Positions 3,822 through 5,757 of a stretch of 5,757 nucleotides of DNA are shown here, one piece after another; the first letter of the stretch is position 1, and every line of letters starts with the position of its first letter. This stretch comes from Undivivens sp041654215 (GTDB lineage Bacteria > Omnitrophota > Gorgyraeia > Gygaellales > Profunditerraquicolaceae). A model generated the notes under the pieces. It saw nothing but the letters and a program-made list of their open reading frames with translations, was not told the origin of the DNA and did not search any database. Where the stretch lies: assembly GCA_041654215.1 (NCBI GenBank), contig JBAZDY010000099.1, positions 1 to 5,757 of the forward strand, written 5' to 3'. The translations under genes and the position numbers were made by a program.

Positions 3822-5063
3822 CTACCCGCTTATCTTGCTTATCTGAAATATGGGCAGGAACATGCCGATGACCATAATGCCGATGACCACGCCCATGAAT
3901 ATCAGGATTATTGGCTCGAACATAGCGGTAAATCTCGTCAAAAAAGTGTCCACGTAGTCCTGATAAAAGATATTTATCTTCTTGAACATCTGCGACAGTT
4001 CCCCGATCTCTTCTCCGATGGTGACCATCTGCACCACCATCGGCTCGAAAAAACCGCTATTTTCCAAAGGGGTATGCAAATTCTTCCCCACGCGGACGTC
4101 CTCCTTGATATTCCTGATTATCCCCCCCATCACGATATTCCCCACGCTGTGCTCCGCTATCTCAAGAGCATACAGTATCGGCACGCCGCTTTCTATGAGC
4201 GTGGACATCTCGGAGGAGAATCTCTCTATTACTATGGCCCGGAAAAATTCGCCGGCCAGCGGAAGTTTAAAAATGAATTCCTCGAAGGAGCGTCTGCCTT
4301 CCCGCGTCTTCAGATAGTTCTTCAAAACATAGATGCCCACAACTATGGCGACCACGATCAGCACCATGAATTTCCGGATAAAATCACTGACGGAGATCAA
4401 GGCTATGGTCAACGGCGGAAGCGTTATGTTGAACCCGGCAAAAAGCTGGGCAAAAGTTGGAATGATCTTGATTGTGAGAAAGAGCAGGGCCCCGGTAGAG
4501 GCCAGCATTAGTATTATAGGATACACAAGAGCGGAGATGATCTTCCTCTTGAAAGCCGCGTTCTTTTCCAGATAGGTAGCAAGCCTGTTAAGAATGGCCG
4601 CCAGGTTACCGGAGGCTTCGCCGCTTTCGACAAGATTGATCCAGAGATCGGAGAAGACGTCCGGATGTTTGCTCATCGCTTCATGGAAACTCAAGCCGGC
4701 TTCCATGTTTTTTTTCAAGGTTTTCAGCACATTATATAGCTTGCGGCTGGAGACCTGGAGCGAGATAACCTCCAGGCTCTTCAAAATCGTAATACCGGCC
4801 CCCAGCAAGGTAGCCAGCTGCCGGCAAAAAAGCACGAGATCGTCCGCGGTTACTCCGTAATGTTTCGGTTTCGAACGGACGCCGGTAGAGGGACCGGCCT
4901 GTTTCATGGCAGCGGCCTCGGCGTGAGTCTGCGTATCCACCTGAATGACTATGAGATCGCGCGACTGCAGCCGGTTTATCAAATCTTCCTGGCTGGCGGC
5001 TTCTTCTGTTCCCCCGATTTTCTTCCCTTCGCGATCGCGGGCTAAGTAAGAGAATACGGCCAT
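3822..5063 (-). CDS. pilC: PilC/GspF inner-membrane platform protein
   Basis: This 413-residue protein is the polytopic platform that couples the assembly ATPase to pilin insertion at the inner membrane. The length is normal for the family. An N-terminal segment (1-65) with MAVFSYLARDREGKKI is typical of PilC/GspF. Two copies of the T2SSF domain follow. The first, about 75-198, contains FCRQLATLLGAGI and LVESGEASGNL. The second, about 278-400, contains ERFSSEMSTLIESGVPI and MVTIGEEIGELSQM. Membrane segments are near 177-200, 232-250 and 384-405. The ATG at 5063 overlaps the ATPase stop as TAATG, with TAGGAG about 7 bases upstream, so translation is probably coupled. With pilins only downstream and no other gsp genes, pilC is likelier than gspF, but sequence alone does not settle it. 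Confidence 0.95.
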   Translation of the reverse strand: MAVFSYLARDREGKKIGGTEEAASQEDLINRLQSRDLIVIQVDTQTHAEAAAMKQAGPSTGVRSKPKHYGVTADDLVLFCRQLATLLGAGITILKSLEVISLQVSSRKLYNVLKTLKKNMEAGLSFHEAMSKHPDVFSDLWINLVESGEASGNLAAILNRLATYLEKNAAFKRKIISALVYPIILMLASTGALLFLTIKIIPTFAQLFAGFNITLPPLTIALISVSDFIRKFMVLIVVAIVVGIYVLKNYLKTREGRRSFEEFIFKLPLAGEFFRAIVIERFSSEMSTLIESGVPILYALEIAEHSVGNIVMGGIIRNIKEDVRVGKNLHTPLENSGFFEPMVVQMVTIGEEIGELSQMFKKINIFYQDYVDTFLTRFTAMFEPIILIFMGVVIGIMVIGMFLPIFQISKISG

Positions 5064-5757
5064 TATTCCACTCCTATAGTCACGCTTAACGCTTCCTCAA
5101 GGCTGGTAGTCCCATCCTCAACCTTTCTCATCACGGAGTCGTAAAGAGTCAGCATGCCGTTGGCACGCGCGGCCTCCCTTATTTTCTGGAATGAAGCCCT
5201 CTGATTGATCAGTTCCCGGATCTCCTCATTGACGACAAGTATTTCCGATATGCACAGCCTGCCTTTATATCCTATCTGGTTGCATTTCGCGCAGCCCTTG
5301 GCGCGGTATATCAGGCCCGCACTGAGCTTGAAATCCTGGATCTGCTCCGGAGAAGGCTCATAAGCTTCCTTGCATTCCGGACAAAGTTTACGGACGAGAC
5401 GCTGCGCGACCACCATCAGAAGCGAAGGCGCGATCATGTAAGTCTCAATCCCCATATCCGCCAGCCTCGTCACCGCGGAAGGAGCGTCGTTTGTGTGCAC
5501 GGTGCTGAGCACGAGGTGTCCGGTAAGCGCCGAGCGTATGCAAATCTGCGCGGTCTCGAGGTCGCGCACCTCGCCGACGAGCATCACGTCCGGATCCTGA
5601 CGCAGGAAACTGCGCAGGGCGGCCGCGAACGTCAACCCTATATCCGGCTTGATCTGAACCTGATTGATCCCGTCAAGCTTGTATTCCACGGGATCCTCGA
5701 CCGTCACGATATTCTTGGAAGGGCTTTTTATCTCGTTGAGTATGGCGTAAAGGGTAG
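5063..5757 (-). CDS. pilB: PilB/GspE assembly ATPase, C-terminal part (truncated by window)
   Basis: This is the C-terminal 230 residues of a hexameric secretion ATPase that powers pilus or pseudopilus extension. The frame stays open to the window edge. The first residues seen, TLYAILNEI, normally follow directly after the Walker A loop, so Walker A and the N-terminal domain lie outside. Visible motifs, counted from the edge, are the Asp box TVEDPVEY (18-25), Walker B DPDVMLVGEVRD (54-65), the His box LSTVHTND (83-90), and a zinc tetracysteine motif with CPEC (125-128) and CAKC (155-158). The tetracysteine insert is typical of PilB/GspE extension ATPases and absent from PilT retraction ATPases. 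The stop overlaps the pilC start. PilB and GspE are hard to tell apart from this half. A GTG at 5707 is internal, not a start. Confidence 0.96.
   Translation of the reverse strand, partial: TLYAILNEIKSPSKNIVTVEDPVEYKLDGINQVQIKPDIGLTFAAALRSFLRQDPDVMLVGEVRDLETAQICIRSALTGHLVLSTVHTNDAPSAVTRLADMGIETYMIAPSLLMVVAQRLVRKLCPECKEAYEPSPEQIQDFKLSAGLIYRAKGCAKCNQIGYKGRLCISEILVVNEEIRELINQRASFQKIREAARANGMLTLYDSVMRKVEDGTTSLEEALSVTIGVE

Noticed and set aside
3536..5045. Several plus-strand frames of 61-145 codons opposite the pilin and pilC genes
   Set aside because: All are antisense to strongly supported family members and show low-complexity or arbitrary composition.

Overview
The window is a minus-strand type IV pilus / type II secretion-like assembly locus, followed downstream by a tRNA-Ala gene and a repeat-rich non-coding stretch. 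All convincing genes are on the minus strand, so transcription runs from high to low coordinates. The organism is probably an uncultured Gram-negative-type bacterium. Serial small prepilins sharing a C-terminal block (HYFSY, RCTTGGK, AGYY) remind me of Omnitrophota or Elusimicrobiota genomes; this is inferred from family resemblance and was not searched.

In transcription order: (1) 5757-5063 is the C-terminal half of a PilB/GspE assembly ATPase, cut by the window edge. (2) 5063-3822 is a complete PilC/GspF inner-membrane platform protein, overlapping the ATPase stop by one base (TAATG). (3) 3775-3395 and 3295-2915 are two tandem 126-residue pilins, about 86% identical, separated by a consensus promoter (TTGACA-16-TATAAT). 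A strong intrinsic terminator at 2870-2833 closes this unit. (4) After a 186-base leader without a clear promoter comes a third pilin of the same family (2646-2245). (5) A second near-consensus promoter (TTGACA-17-TATACT) starts another unit: a different major-type pilin (2179-1760), a PilV/GspI-like minor prepilin with a GTG start (1692-1294), and a PilW/GspJ-like minor prepilin (1073-528). (6) tRNA-Ala(CGC) lies at 447-375. (7) From 374 to 1 there is no gene, but there is a dispersed inverted-repeat element and a tandem array of 42-base hairpin units that runs off the left edge.

Together the genes supply the motor, the platform and six pilin-like subunits of one filament or pseudopilus. The prepilin peptidase, retraction ATPase, alignment proteins and secretin are not in the window. 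The duplicated pilins with their own promoter suggest that major subunits can be made in excess of the assembly machinery, and the minor prepilins have separate transcription.

I see no clearly new system. The least explained items are the covarying hairpin array (1-208), the three CGCGCTC boxes exactly 20 bases apart upstream of the PilW-like gene, the dispersed hairpin plus GGATTTCTG element, and the patchwork DNA identity between the two tandem pilin genes.
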